A stretch of 64,000 bases of DNA from Achromobacter spanius (GTDB lineage: Bacteria > Pseudomonadota > Gammaproteobacteria > Burkholderiales > Burkholderiaceae_B): positions 620,001-684,000 of the forward strand of contig NZ_CP121261.1 of assembly GCF_029637605.1 (NCBI RefSeq). The letters are read 5' to 3'. The notes beneath the pieces are model-generated. The model had not been told where the DNA came from, did no database searches, and was given only the letters and a program-made list of their open reading frames with translations. Every line of letters starts with the position of its first letter. Within the stretch, counting starts at the first letter, position 1. Below are positions 28,371 through 37,175 of this stretch, one piece after another. The position numbers and the translations under genes are program-made.

Positions 28371-28711
28371 ACGTGTGTCGTTGTCGCAGAAGTGATGACG
28401 GCTCGTAGGATGGGTGAAGCGCGTACGGCTGTGGGCCAGAACAAGGCTTCCGATCGCGCGTAACCCATCGGACGGTGCGGCGGTTCTTAACCGGTGCCGT
28501 GGTTCTTAACCGGATCCGCCACAACGCCACGTTCGTCTGATGGGTTACGCGCGTTTGGCGCTTGTTTTCGCGGGGCGGACGGTGCGCGCTTCACCCATCC
28601 TACGGCCACCACCGGCCACCACCGGCCACCACCGGCCACCACCGGCCACCACCGGCCACCACCGGCCACGGACATCGTGCGAATCGCGTCAAGCACCGAT
28701 TAATACGCACG
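28371..28711. repeat. right half of the invaded repeat, further host repeats and a 10-bp tandem array
   Basis: No gene. The sequence resumes the interrupted repeat at 28371 (ACG). An inverted copy follows at about 28404-28471 (CGTAGGATGGGTGAAGCGCG to GCGCGTAACCCATC), then a plus copy at about 28538-28604 closely similar to the one at 27103. Between them is a short duplicated stretch (GTGCCGTGGTTCTTAACCGG-like, twice around 28480-28512). A tandem array follows at 28602-28670. Confidence 0.8.
28602..28670 (+). repeat. 10-bp tandem repeat, about 7 copies
   Basis: Unit ACCGGCCACC in about seven head-to-tail copies, the first and last with one mismatch. It begins exactly at the TACGG end of the host repeat at 28538-28604. 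Ten is not a multiple of three and no gene spans it. Confidence 0.9.
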
Positions 28712-28738
28712 TTAAGTTTTCATTAAAAATACCGTTAA
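28712..28738 (+). promoter_or_regulatory. sigma-28 (FliA)-type promoter of aer
   Basis: TTAAGTTT, 11 bp, ACCGTTAA. Against TAAAGTTT, 11 bp, GCCGATAA it matches 7 of 8 and 6 of 8 with exact spacing. Lies about 170 bp before the aer start, leaving a leader of roughly 160 nt in which I see no recognised riboregulator. Confidence 0.75.
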
Positions 28739-28907
28739 TAACAATAACGCCTGGAAGAGGGCGGTGAACTGGGTTTGATGGCTGGATAGCGCGTGAGGGC
28801 GCGCCGGCCAGACGAACCGGGCGGGGTCAGGTCGATGCGGGGCGCAACGTCCCGGTTTGCTCGCTGCTATTCATTCGCTGCTCTATTGATGTCACTGGAG
28901 ACTAGCT

Positions 28908-30503
28908 GTGCGCGTGAACCTACCCATCACTGATGTGGAAACCAAGCTGCGCGAAGATCAATACCTGATCTCGCGAACCGACACCAAGGGCCGCATCGTT
29001 TATGCGAACCCGGCGTTCGTTGACGTCAGCGGCTTTACCCGCGAAGAACTCATCGGCAAGCCGCACAACATCGTGCGCCATCCCGACATGCCGCCCGAGG
29101 CCTACGAAGATCTGTGGGAAACCTTGGAAGCCGGCGAATCGTGGCTGGGCCTGGTCAAGAATCGTCGCAAGGACGGTGGCTACTACTGGGTGCTGGCCAA
29201 TGCCACGCCCATCGTTGAAAACGGCGAAGTCGTCGCCTATTCCTCGGTGCGGGTGCGGCCTTCCGAAGACCAGATCGAAATGGCCGAAGAACTCTATGCG
29301 CGCATGCGCGAAGGCTCGGCGCGCGGCATCCGCATCAAGCGCGGACGGCCGGTGCGGGCCGGCTGGCGGCGTGGCCTGGACGTGGTGGCGTTTCCGTTCA
29401 AGCGCAGCGTGCGCAGCCAGATGTTCCGCCATGCCCTGGTGTCCGCCGGCATCGTCGCGGGCGCGGGCGCCTATGGCTTGCACGCCAATTGGGACAGCCT
29501 GGGCACCTGGGGTGCCAGCCTGGGATGCGGCGCCATCGCGCTGGGCGTGATCGCCATCTTCGGCATGGGCTGGAGCCTGTCGCGGTCTCTGCTGGACCCG
29601 ATGCTGGACGCCGCCAACATGGCGCGCCAGGTTGCCGCCGGCAACCTCACCACGCAGATCATCGCGGACTCGGATGACGAAGTGGGTAGCCTGAAGTTCT
29701 CGCTGGAAGTCATGCGCAAGAGCCTCATCGGCATTGCCCAGGACGTCTATCGCGGTATCGAAGGCACCACCCATGCAGCCGTGCACATCGCGCGGGGCAA
29801 CCAGGAACTGGCCGGCCGCACGGAAGGCCAGGCGTCGTCCTTGCAGCAAACCGCCGCCAGCATGGAGCAACTGACCTCCACCGTGCGCCAGAACGCGGAC
29901 AACGCCCGGCAGGCTAACCAGTTGGCCGCCAGCAGCATGGACGTGGCGCGGCGCGGTGGCGTGGCCGTGGGGCAGGTGGTCGACACCATGCACGGCATCT
30001 CGGCCAGCTCGCGCAAGATCGCCGACATCGTCAGCATCATCGAAGGCATCGCGTTCCAGACCAACATCCTGGCGCTCAACGCGGCGGTGGAAGCGGCCCG
30101 CGCCGGCGAAACCGGCAAGGGCTTTGCGGTGGTGGCGGGCGAAGTGCGCAGCCTGGCGCAGAAAAGCGCGCAGGCGGCCAAGGAGATCAAGGGCTTGATC
30201 GAGGATTCCGTGGACCGCGTGTCGGAAGGCTCGGCGCAAGCGGAGCAGGCGGGCGCAACGATGGAAGAAATCGTGGCGGCCGTGCATCGGGTCACCGACA
30301 TCATCGGTGAAATTTCGCAAGCGTCCCAAGAGCAGTCCAGCGGTATCGAGCAAGTGGATACGGCGGTGTCGCAGATGGACGTGATGACCGTGCAGAATAC
30401 GGCGCTGGTGCAGGAACTGGGCGGCGCGGTGATGCAGTTGGGCACGCAATCCGGTGCGCTGCGCGAGACGATTCGCGTGTTCCGGCTTACCGGTCAACCC
30501 TGA
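28908..30503 (+). CDS. aer: aerotaxis receptor Aer (PAS-domain chemoreceptor)
   Basis: Energy/redox sensor that signals to the chemotaxis machinery. It is 531 residues, starting at GTG 28908 with GGAG 7 bp upstream. N-terminal FAD-binding-type PAS domain, about residues 10-125 ([57 protein letters not shown]). Two closely spaced membrane segments lie about 173-225, then a HAMP-like stretch and the signalling domain with [20 protein letters not shown]. No C-terminal CheR tether, as in E. coli Aer. Preceded by a sigma-28-like promoter and followed by a strong terminator. Confidence 0.95.
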   Translation: MRVNLPITDVETKLREDQYLISRTDTKGRIVYANPAFVDVSGFTREELIGKPHNIVRHPDMPPEAYEDLWETLEAGESWLGLVKNRRKDGGYYWVLANATPIVENGEVVAYSSVRVRPSEDQIEMAEELYARMREGSARGIRIKRGRPVRAGWRRGLDVVAFPFKRSVRSQMFRHALVSAGIVAGAGAYGLHANWDSLGTWGASLGCGAIALGVIAIFGMGWSLSRSLLDPMLDAANMARQVAAGNLTTQIIADSDDEVGSLKFSLEVMRKSLIGIAQDVYRGIEGTTHAAVHIARGNQELAGRTEGQASSLQQTAASMEQLTSTVRQNADNARQANQLAASSMDVARRGGVAVGQVVDTMHGISASSRKIADIVSIIEGIAFQTNILALNAAVEAARAGETGKGFAVVAGEVRSLAQKSAQAAKEIKGLIEDSVDRVSEGSAQAEQAGATMEEIVAAVHRVTDIIGEISQASQEQSSGIEQVDTAVSQMDVMTVQNTALVQELGGAVMQLGTQSGALRETIRVFRLTGQP

Positions 30504-30553
30504 GCTGATTCGCAAGCGTCCCACGGACGCGACATCCTGAGCTTGTGCGCGTC

Positions 30554-30590
30554 AAGCCCCTCCCGGTCGATTTTTCGGGGAGGGGCTTTT
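30554..30590 (+). terminator. Rho-independent terminator of aer
   Basis: Stem AAGCCCCTCCC / GGGAGGGGCTT (11 bp) with a 13-base loop, followed by TTTT. The A-run on the other side is short, so it serves mainly the plus strand. Confidence 0.85.
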
Positions 30591-30610
30591 CAATTGGTCA
30601 ATGGCCGAGG

Positions 30611-30652
30611 GCCAGTAGCCAGTAGCCATTAGCCATTAGCCATTAGCCATCC
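30611..30652. repeat. 7-bp tandem repeat, 6 copies
   Basis: Unit GCCATTA with GCCAGTA variants, six copies in a row, in the short gap between the convergent aer and fliR genes. Non-coding. Confidence 0.85.
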
Positions 30653-30674
30653 ACGATAGGCTTGACCCTTTTCC

Positions 30675-31463
30675 CTACCGCCCCGCCAACGCATCCACCA
30701 CCCGGCTCATCGCTTCCAGGCCAGACTCAAACAAGTTTTCCAGGAACGGCCCTGAGTGCGGCAGCACTACCGTCAGCACCACTACGCCGATGATGAGCGT
30801 GACGGGAAAGCCCACCGAGAACACGGAAAGTTGCTGCGCGGCGCGGTTCAGGATGCCCATGGCCAGGTTGATGGTCAGCAGCGCGCAGATCAGCGGCAGC
30901 GCCAGCAGCAGGCCCGAGACGAACACGGTCTTGCCCCATTCAACCACCACGCCCCAGCCGTTCTGATGCAGTTGGATCATGGCCACGGGCAAGGTGTCGA
31001 AGGACCGCACCAGGGCGGCCAGCACAAGCAGGTGGCCGTCCAGCGCCAGGAACGTCAGCATCGCCACCATGTTGAACAGGCGCGACAGCACGGCGGTGTT
31101 GGCGCCGGCGCTGGGGTCGAAGAACGAGGCAAACGACAAGCCCATCTGCAGGCCGACGAATTCGCCGGCCGTCTGCACGGCGGCAAAAACGATGCGCATC
31201 GTGAAGCCCATGGCGATGCCGATCAGCACCTGCTGCATCACCATCCACAGGCCCGCGTAAGAGCCGGGCGCAATGGGCGGCATGGGGTCCAGCGCAGGGC
31301 TGACCGCCACGGCCAGCACGAACGACAGGCCCACCTTGACCTTCACGGGGACGGCGGATTCAGAGAACAGCGGGGCGGTGCCAACCAGCGCCAGGATACG
31401 CACGAACGGCCAGAGAAACTGGCCGATCCAGCCGTTGAGCTGTTCGAGCGTGAAGGCGATCAT
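30675..31463 (-). CDS. fliR: flagellar export protein FliR
   Basis: Membrane component of the export gate, forming the pore complex with FliP and FliQ. It is 262 residues with about six hydrophobic segments. Typical start (FTLEQLNGWIGQFLWPFVRI), conserved GEFVGLQMGLSFASFFDPSA in the middle, and GFPVTLIIGVVVLTVVLPHS near the end. Last gene of the long minus-strand fliF-to-fliR series, 34 bp after fliQ. Confidence 0.97.
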   Translation of the reverse strand: MIAFTLEQLNGWIGQFLWPFVRILALVGTAPLFSESAVPVKVKVGLSFVLAVAVSPALDPMPPIAPGSYAGLWMVMQQVLIGIAMGFTMRIVFAAVQTAGEFVGLQMGLSFASFFDPSAGANTAVLSRLFNMVAMLTFLALDGHLLVLAALVRSFDTLPVAMIQLHQNGWGVVVEWGKTVFVSGLLLALPLICALLTINLAMGILNRAAQQLSVFSVGFPVTLIIGVVVLTVVLPHSGPFLENLFESGLEAMSRVVDALAGR

Positions 31464-31497
31464 AAGAAGACGTCCGGGGCCGGGCGGCGCGGGCCGC

Positions 31498-31767
31498 TCA
31501 GGACACCAGCATGGGGATCTGGCCGATCAGTTGCCGGATGTAGTCGACCATGACGCCGATGAGCCAAGGGCCCAGCAGCACCAGCACGCCGCACATGGCC
31601 AGCAGCTTCGGAATGAACGACAGCGTCATTTCGTTGATCTGCGTGGCGGCCTGGAAGATGCTGATGACCAGACCCACCACCAGCACCACCAGCAGCAGCG
31701 GGCCTGCCATCGCCAGGACGATCTTCATCGCCTGGTAGGCCATGGTCATGACGGTTTCAGCGGTCAT
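31498..31767 (-). CDS. fliQ: flagellar export protein FliQ
   Basis: Small export-gate subunit of 89 residues with two hydrophobic hairpin helices (GPLLLVVLVVGLVISIFQAA, and KLLAMCGVLVLLGPWLIGVM). Begins MTAETVMTMAYQAMKIVLAM. The family length is 89, an exact match. Lies 16 bp after fliP and before fliR. Confidence 0.97.
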   Translation of the reverse strand: MTAETVMTMAYQAMKIVLAMAGPLLLVVLVVGLVISIFQAATQINEMTLSFIPKLLAMCGVLVLLGPWLIGVMVDYIRQLIGQIPMLVS

Positions 31768-31783
31768 GGCGATTGCTCCGGCG

Positions 31784-32575
31784 TTATTGGTAGAAGCTCT
31801 GGGCCAGGGAACCCATCAGCAGGTTCCAGCCGTCGGCCAGCACGAACAGCATCAGCTTGAACGGCAGCGCCACGGTCACGGGCGGCACCATCATCATGCC
31901 CAGCGCCATCAGCACGCTGGCCACGACCAGGTCGATGATCAGGAACGGAATGAAGATGGTGAAGCCGATCTGGAACGCGGTCTTCAATTCGCTGGTGATG
32001 AAGGCGGGCACCAGGATGCGCAAGGGCACCTGCGACGGGTCTTCCAGCGCGGGCTGCTTGGCCAGGTTCGCGAACAGCGCCAGATCGTTCTCGCGCGTCT
32101 GGTGCAGCATGAACGTACGTAGCGGTCCGGCGGCGCGTTCGACCGCGGTCTCGAACTGGATCGACCCTTCGGACAAGGGTTTGTAGGCGTCGGCGTAGAT
32201 CTTGTCGAACACCGGCGACATCGTATAGAAGGTCAGGAACAGCGCCAGCCCGATCAGCACGTGGTTGGGCGGCGACATCGCGGTGCCCATGGCGCTGCGC
32301 AACAGGCCCAGCACGATGATGATGCGGGTAAAGCCCGTCATCATCAGCAGGGCGGCCGGCAGGAACGACAGCGACGTCATCAGCAGCATGGTCTGCATGC
32401 TGAGCGAGTACGTCTCGGAGCCGTTGGGGCCGGGGGTGGCGGTCAGGGCGGGCAGCGTGGCCTGGGCGACGACTCCGGCCGGAAAAAATGCCAGGCCCAG
32501 CACCGCGGCGGCCGCCAGCATGGGCAGGGCGCGCGGACGGGCGGGCAGGAGTGTCGTGCGAGAGAGAAAGCTCAT
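31784..32575 (-). CDS. fliP: flagellar export protein FliP
   Basis: Core pore-forming subunit of the export gate (five copies per gate). It is 263 residues with a cleavable signal sequence (cleavage near VVAQA, residue ~38). Conserved motifs [36 protein letters not shown] segment ([20 protein letters not shown]), [20 protein letters not shown] and [20 protein letters not shown]. Normal length and complete. fliO lies 27 bp upstream. Confidence 0.98.
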   Translation of the reverse strand: MSFLSRTTLLPARPRALPMLAAAAVLGLAFFPAGVVAQATLPALTATPGPNGSETYSLSMQTMLLMTSLSFLPAALLMMTGFTRIIIVLGLLRSAMGTAMSPPNHVLIGLALFLTFYTMSPVFDKIYADAYKPLSEGSIQFETAVERAAGPLRTFMLHQTRENDLALFANLAKQPALEDPSQVPLRILVPAFITSELKTAFQIGFTIFIPFLIIDLVVASVLMALGMMMVPPVTVALPFKLMLFVLADGWNLLMGSLAQSFYQ

Positions 32576-32602
32576 GGGTGTCGCAAAGATGCGCGTGTCG
32601 CG

Positions 32603-32926
32603 CTAGCGGCGCTTGAGCGCCTGGCCCAGCTTGGCCGCGAAGGCCGCGGCGGGCAAGGGCGAACCCTCCGGCATCTGGCCGGCGGGCAGGGTGTGCAGGG
32701 TAGTGAGCTGGTTCGGGCCTACGCCCACCACCAGCCAGGTGTTGTCGATTTCGACGACGACGATGCTTTGGCGCGCGCCGACGGGCAGGCTCGCGACCTG
32801 CTTGAGCAGGTTGCCGCCGCCGCGCTGGGTCAGGCCGGCCCGCCGCGCCAGCCAGGCCGAAGCCAGGATGGCGGCCACCACCAGCACCAGGCCGATGACG
32901 ACACGCAGCAGGGCGGATTCTGTCAT
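32603..32926 (-). CDS. fliO: flagellar export accessory protein FliO
   Basis: Small membrane protein that helps FliP oligomerise. It is 107 residues: one N-terminal membrane helix (LLRVVIGLVLVVAAILASAW), then a short cytoplasmic domain with VASLPVGARQSIVVVEI and WLVVGVGPNQLTTLHTLPAG, the family pattern. Twelve bp after fliN, ahead of fliP. Confidence 0.95.
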   Translation of the reverse strand: MTESALLRVVIGLVLVVAAILASAWLARRAGLTQRGGGNLLKQVASLPVGARQSIVVVEIDNTWLVVGVGPNQLTTLHTLPAGQMPEGSPLPAAAFAAKLGQALKRR

Positions 32927-32938
32927 GGCGCCCGACTG

Positions 32939-33508
32939 CTAGCGGCGGTTGTTCAAGCGGTTGATCCGCTCGGACGGGGTGATGATGTCGGTCAGGCGGA
33001 TGCCGTACTTGTCTTCGACGACCACGACTTCGCCTTGGGCGATGAGGTAGCCGTTGACGAAGATGTCCATCGGTTCGCCGGCCAGGCCGTCCAGCTCAAC
33101 CACGGAACCCTGGCCCAGTTGGAGCAGGTTCTTGATGGTCAGGCGGGTGCGTCCCAGTTCAACCGTCAGCTGGACGGGCACGTCCATGATCAGGTCGATG
33201 TCGTTGCCGGAGCCGCTCGTCGCGCCAGCCAGCGGCTTGAACACCGACTGCGCCGCCGATTGCGCGGCGGGAGCAGCGGCGGCCGTTGCCGCGGCGGCCG
33301 GTGCCGCGGGAGCCGCCGGCGCCGGGGCAGGCGCCGGGGCCTCGGGCGGCGTGGAGGCGGTTTGTTCAGCCATCGCGGCCGCCCAGTCGTCCTGCGGCTT
33401 GAGGCCGTCGGCTTGGGTGGGCGGATTGGCGCGGGATTGTTCGGCGAGCGCGTCGGCCCAGTCGTCGGCCGGGGACGAGCCGGTGCCAGGCTCGTTCTTG
33501 TCAGTCAT
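32939..33508 (-). CDS. fliN: flagellar motor switch protein FliN
   Basis: C-ring subunit. It is 189 residues; the extra length relative to ~137 in enteric FliN is an Ala/Pro-rich N-terminal region (residues ~50-95, PAPAPAAPAAPAAAATAAA). The conserved C-terminal SpoA domain is residues ~105-185 (DVPVQLTVELGRTRLTIKNL, GSVVELDGLAGEPMDIFVNG, EVVVVEDKYGIRLTDIITPS). The start overlaps the fliM stop by 8 bp. Confidence 0.97.
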   Translation of the reverse strand: MTDKNEPGTGSSPADDWADALAEQSRANPPTQADGLKPQDDWAAAMAEQTASTPPEAPAPAPAPAAPAAPAAAATAAAAPAAQSAAQSVFKPLAGATSGSGNDIDLIMDVPVQLTVELGRTRLTIKNLLQLGQGSVVELDGLAGEPMDIFVNGYLIAQGEVVVVEDKYGIRLTDIITPSERINRLNNRR

Positions 33509-34508
33509 GGTCGGGGGCCTCGTTTGAATCGGTATCGTAGGTAAACATGTTCTGTACGCGAAGCGCGTACTGGCCGTTGAAAACGCCGTAGCCGCATTCC
33601 ATCAGCGGCACGCCATCCACATGGGCAATGACGGTCTGGGGCACGTCCACGGGAAGGACGTCGCCCACCTTCAAATTCATCAGCTCGCGGATCGACGACG
33701 GGATGCGCGCGAATTCCGCGACCACGTCGATGTCGGCGCTGCGCACCTGGCGCGACAACTGCTGCGACCAGCGCTGGTCAACCTCTTCCATCGTGGTTTC
33801 TTGCAGCGGCCGCGTCAGCAGATCGCGCACCGGCTCGATCATGGAGTAGGGCAGGCAGATGTTCAGGTCGCCGCCGGTCGCGCCGAATTCGATGTGGAAC
33901 GAGGTGACGACCACCACTTCATTGTTGCCGGTGATGCTGGCGAACTTGGTGTGCATCTCCGAGCGCACATACTCGAATTCGATGGGATAGACGGGGTCCC
34001 AGGACTTGCCGTAGCTTTCCAGCGTCAGGTTCAGCAGGCGCCGGATGATGCGTTGTTCGGTCGTGGTGAAGTCCCGGCCTTCGACGCGCGTGTGGTAGCG
34101 GCCATCGCCGCCGAACAGGCTGTCGATGACCAGGAACACCAGGTTCGGGTCATAGGTGAACAGCGCCGTGCCGCGCAGAGGCTTCATCTGAATCATGTTC
34201 AGATTACTGGGCACGGGCAGGTTGCGTTCAAAGTCCGCGTACTTCTGGATCTTGATCGAGCCGACGGTGATGTCGGCGCTGCGGCGCATGAAGTTCAACA
34301 GCACGTTGCGCATGTGGCGCGCAAAACGCTCGTTGATGAGCTCCAGCGTCTGCATGCGGCGGCGCACGACCCGCTCGGGCGAGCTCAGGTCGTAGGCGCG
34401 CGCGCCATCGTTGGGGTTCGCGGCCGCTGATTTGCTATCGCTCTCGCCGGTGACGCCGGCTAGCAGCGCATCGACTTCGTCCTGCGAAAGGAATGCCTCG
34501 TAGGCCAT
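33501..34508 (-). CDS. fliM: flagellar motor switch protein FliM
   Basis: C-ring protein that binds phosphorylated CheY and sets rotation direction. It is 335 residues. The N-terminal CheY-binding peptide is FLSQDEVDALLAG. The middle domain is residues ~55-230 (FARHMRNVLLNFMRRSADIT, ALFTYDPNLVFLVIDSLFGG), then the C-terminal SpoA domain (PSSIRELMNLKVGDVLPVDV). Two bp separate its start from the fliL stop. Confidence 0.98.
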   Translation of the reverse strand: MAYEAFLSQDEVDALLAGVTGESDSKSAAANPNDGARAYDLSSPERVVRRRMQTLELINERFARHMRNVLLNFMRRSADITVGSIKIQKYADFERNLPVPSNLNMIQMKPLRGTALFTYDPNLVFLVIDSLFGGDGRYHTRVEGRDFTTTEQRIIRRLLNLTLESYGKSWDPVYPIEFEYVRSEMHTKFASITGNNEVVVVTSFHIEFGATGGDLNICLPYSMIEPVRDLLTRPLQETTMEEVDQRWSQQLSRQVRSADIDVVAEFARIPSSIRELMNLKVGDVLPVDVPQTVIAHVDGVPLMECGYGVFNGQYALRVQNMFTYDTDSNEAPDHD

Positions 34509-34510
34509 GC

Positions 34511-35125
34511 TTATTGCACCACGAACGCCGTGAACAGTACGTCGGTGACATACTGGCCGTCAGGCAGGGGCGAGAACGGCTGGTTGACCGCGGTCTTGAT
34601 CGCGTTGGCCATTTCGGTCTTGCCTTGCTGCGTCTGCACGCCGGTGGGCGATTGCGCGGACAGCACCATCAGGATGCGGCTGCGCACTTCAGGCATGTAC
34701 TTTTCAAGGCGGGTACGGGTCTGCTCGTCGCTGACGCGCAGGGTCAGGCCCACATGCATGATGCGTTCGGTTTCCGCGTTTTGCAGCGTGACGGTGAATG
34801 CTTCGATCGGGACGAAGATCGGGGCGGGCACCGCGATGGGGCCGGCGGGCGGCGCCACAAACGTGGTCGGCGTGGCTTGGGGGCCCTGGCCGGGCTGACC
34901 GGGCTGACCCGGTTGGCCGGGCTGGCCGCCGGGCACCTGGCCCACGCCCAATTGCACGGGCGCGCCGGCTTGCGGTTGCTGCAGGCGTTGGGTGATGAAC
35001 CAGGTTGCGCCCGCACTGCCGGCGGCAACAAGGAGCAAGACCAACAGGCCCAGCAGCAGACGAAGTATGCCGCCGCCGGATTTCTTTGCGCCCGACGGCG
35101 CGGTTATGGGTTTGGTAGTCGCCAT
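34511..35125 (-). CDS. fliL: flagellar basal body-associated protein FliL
   Basis: Single-pass inner-membrane protein at the stator ring. It is 204 residues. The membrane helix is about 22-45 (LRLLLGLLVLLLVAAGSAGA). A Pro/Gly/Gln-rich linker contains tandem GQPGQPGQPGQPGQ. The conserved periplasmic domain (FVPIEAFTVTLQNAETERIM, LEKYMPEVRSRILMVLSAQS) has the usual end PDGQYVTDVLFTAFVVQ. The linker repeat makes it longer than enteric FliL (~155). First gene of the fliLMNOPQR group, 170 bp from fliK. Confidence 0.96.
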   Translation of the reverse strand: MATTKPITAPSGAKKSGGGILRLLLGLLVLLLVAAGSAGATWFITQRLQQPQAGAPVQLGVGQVPGGQPGQPGQPGQPGQGPQATPTTFVAPPAGPIAVPAPIFVPIEAFTVTLQNAETERIMHVGLTLRVSDEQTRTRLEKYMPEVRSRILMVLSAQSPTGVQTQQGKTEMANAIKTAVNQPFSPLPDGQYVTDVLFTAFVVQ

Positions 35126-35295
35126 CTCGGTTTCGATGCGTATTGAGCCGCTGGTGAAAACGGATTCTTAGTGGATGAAAGCATTCTGCCCCAAACTACG
35201 CCTCGGCTTGGAGGCGAAAAACAGGGCGAAAGCCGCGTATCTCAAGCTATTGCTGCACTGCCCGCGTCCGTTGCCGGGCGCGGGCCGCGCATTTG
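35126..35295. promoter_or_regulatory. fliK-fliL gap, possible fliL promoter
   Basis: A 170-bp gap inside the otherwise tightly packed minus-strand flagellar series. It contains a CCCGCG/CGCGGG stem (35261-35284) on the fliK side. A separate promoter for fliLMNOPQR is plausible, but no sequence fits a consensus well enough to name. Confidence 0.35.
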
Positions 35296-36687
35296 TCACG
35301 CAAAGGTGTCGACCAGAGCGTTGGCGTTGCGCGACGCCGTCGTGGTGGGGGTAGCAATGTCGGTCGATGCATCGGCAAGGGCCGATCCGTTGCCCGATTG
35401 ACGCTGCGAGCCGCCGTTGCCTTGCTGTTGCGCGAATTCCTGTTGCGCGGACTGTTCGCCCACGCTGGTCTGGCCCAGCGAAATGCCGGCTTGCGCCAAG
35501 GCTTGCTGCAATTGCGGCATCGCGGTTTCGATGGCCTGGCGCACGGAAGCATGCGCTGAGACGAACGAGGCGCTGGCCACGCCGTCGGCGATGTTCAGGC
35601 TGACGCGCAGCGGGCCCAGGTCGGGCGGATCCAGCCGCAGTTCGGCGGTCTGCATGCCCTGGCGCGCGTTGGTGCTCATCATCACCACTTGCTGACCCAG
35701 TTCAGTGCCCCAATGCGTGCCGCCGACCGGGGTGGCAACCTGCATCACGAGCGGCACGGCGGGTGGAGCGAAGGCCGATTGATTCACGACGGGCGCGGCC
35801 TGGCGTTGGGTGGCGGCGGCGATTGCCTGCGCCAGATGGTCCTGCGCCGTGGCGCCATGCGGTGCCTGGAATTGCTGGGTGGTGGCGGTCAGGGCGGCCA
35901 ACACGTCTTCTTCGGAGTGCGCGGGCAAGGTCGTGGTGCCGGGCTCGGCGTCGGTCTTGGTTTCGCGCGCAACGCGGGGCAGCGGCAGTTCGGCGGCGGC
36001 ACGCGGTGCTTCGGCCTTGACGGCCGGCTGGGCGGTCGGCGCGGCGGCAACGACCGGGGCTGCGGCGCTGCCTGGCTTGACGGCGGCGGTCAGGACCGGC
36101 TGCGCAACCTGCGCGTCGCGTGCCGCGATCGCGGCGGCGGCTTCGGCTTGCGCGGCGGTCACGGCGACCGGCGTGCGGGCGGTGGCGGGGGCAGCAACGT
36201 CGGCCGCGTTCAGCGCGGCGGTCAACACGGCGGCGCCGCTGCCGAGTGCCGCGGCGGCGGCTTCTGCGCTGCCGCGCGCCATCTGTACTTGCTCGGCGGC
36301 CTGCGCCGCGAGTTCAAGCGTTTGCTGCGGCAGGGCGGGTGCGGACGGCTGCGCGGCGGCGACCGCCAGCGCGCCGGCCTCGGCGGACGCCGCGGTGTTC
36401 ACGGCGTCGTTGATGGCGCCGGCGGCGGCGTCTTCAGCCTTGCTGGCAGGGTCGGTGCCGGCGTCGGCGGTCTTGCCGGGTGTCTTGCCGGGTGTCTGGG
36501 CTGGCGTCTTGGCGCCATCGTTTGCCGGACGCGAATCGGCCGACGGCTTCGGACGTTGCTGAGCCAGCACGTCCGAGAAGCTCGGGCCTTTCTTGTTCGC
36601 GGGTGCGGGCTTGTTGGCGCCCAACGCGTCGGCGATGGACGTTTTCGCAACAGGCGCGATAGTCGGCAAGGGCAGGGGAGCGGTCAT
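35296..36687 (-). CDS. fliK: flagellar hook-length control protein FliK
   Basis: Secreted molecular ruler that tells FlhB to switch when the hook is long enough. It is 463 residues. The first ~310 residues are a low-complexity Ala/Pro region (ruler), and the conserved C-terminal Flg_hook domain is about 325-425 (LGQQVVMMSTNARQGMQTAE, LRLDPPDLGPLRVSLNIADG, ASFVSAHASVRQAIETAMPQ). A Gln-rich, then Gly/Ser/Gln tail follows. Located 38 bp after fliJ. A second FliK-like gene is at 43991-45343. Confidence 0.96.
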   Translation of the reverse strand: MTAPLPLPTIAPVAKTSIADALGANKPAPANKKGPSFSDVLAQQRPKPSADSRPANDGAKTPAQTPGKTPGKTADAGTDPASKAEDAAAGAINDAVNTAASAEAGALAVAAAQPSAPALPQQTLELAAQAAEQVQMARGSAEAAAAALGSGAAVLTAALNAADVAAPATARTPVAVTAAQAEAAAAIAARDAQVAQPVLTAAVKPGSAAAPVVAAAPTAQPAVKAEAPRAAAELPLPRVARETKTDAEPGTTTLPAHSEEDVLAALTATTQQFQAPHGATAQDHLAQAIAAATQRQAAPVVNQSAFAPPAVPLVMQVATPVGGTHWGTELGQQVVMMSTNARQGMQTAELRLDPPDLGPLRVSLNIADGVASASFVSAHASVRQAIETAMPQLQQALAQAGISLGQTSVGEQSAQQEFAQQQGNGGSQRQSGNGSALADASTDIATPTTTASRNANALVDTFA

Positions 36688-36725
36688 CTTGGGCTTCCTG
36701 TTAGGTGCAGCTTTATAGGTGCTGC

Positions 36726-37175
36726 TTAATGCATCCCGGCCTGGCGCTGGACCAGGCGGGCGGAATATTCATCATTGGCGCGCTGTTCGCGGCGCGATTC
36801 CACGACGGCTTGCGCGCGCATCTCGCGCTGCGCCAGGGCGTCGTAGGAACTGAGCTTGCGCTTTTCCTGCTGCCAGTACTGGCGGCCCTTGGCCAGGTTG
36901 TCGTCCGCCTGGCGCAGCACGGCTTGCTGCTGGCCGATGGCGTCATCCAAGGTGCCGATGAAGCGCTGGTAGTTGTGGCAATCGCTGGCTGACATGCCGG
37001 TCGTCATGGCTTGCTGCAAACGCTCCAGATAGTCCTGGCGGTAATCGTTCAGCATGCCAAGCTGGCGCTCGGCATTGGTGCGCTCGGTGCTAAGCCGGCC
37101 CAGCAGGCGCGCGGCTTCATCCGTGCTTTCCTTGGCCAGGTTGATCAACATGTCCAAGGGCAATTGGCTAGGCAT
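36726..37175 (-). CDS. fliJ: flagellar export protein FliJ
   Basis: Coiled-coil rod in the export ATPase complex, also an escort protein for chaperones. It is 149 residues, almost wholly helical with heptads ([40 protein letters not shown]). The length matches the family (~147). The start overlaps the fliI stop by 8 bp, so translation is coupled. Confidence 0.95.
   Translation of the reverse strand: MPSQLPLDMLINLAKESTDEAARLLGRLSTERTNAERQLGMLNDYRQDYLERLQQAMTTGMSASDCHNYQRFIGTLDDAIGQQQAVLRQADDNLAKGRQYWQQEKRKLSSYDALAQREMRAQAVVESRREQRANDEYSARLVQRQAGMH

Noticed and set aside
28602..28670. 10-bp array as a CRISPR
   Set aside because: Units are contiguous with no spacers and far too short.
28487..28703. 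Short frames over the repeat and the 10-bp tandem array
   Set aside because: Translation is a simple repeat of Gly/Trp/Pro codons created by the array; present on both strands.
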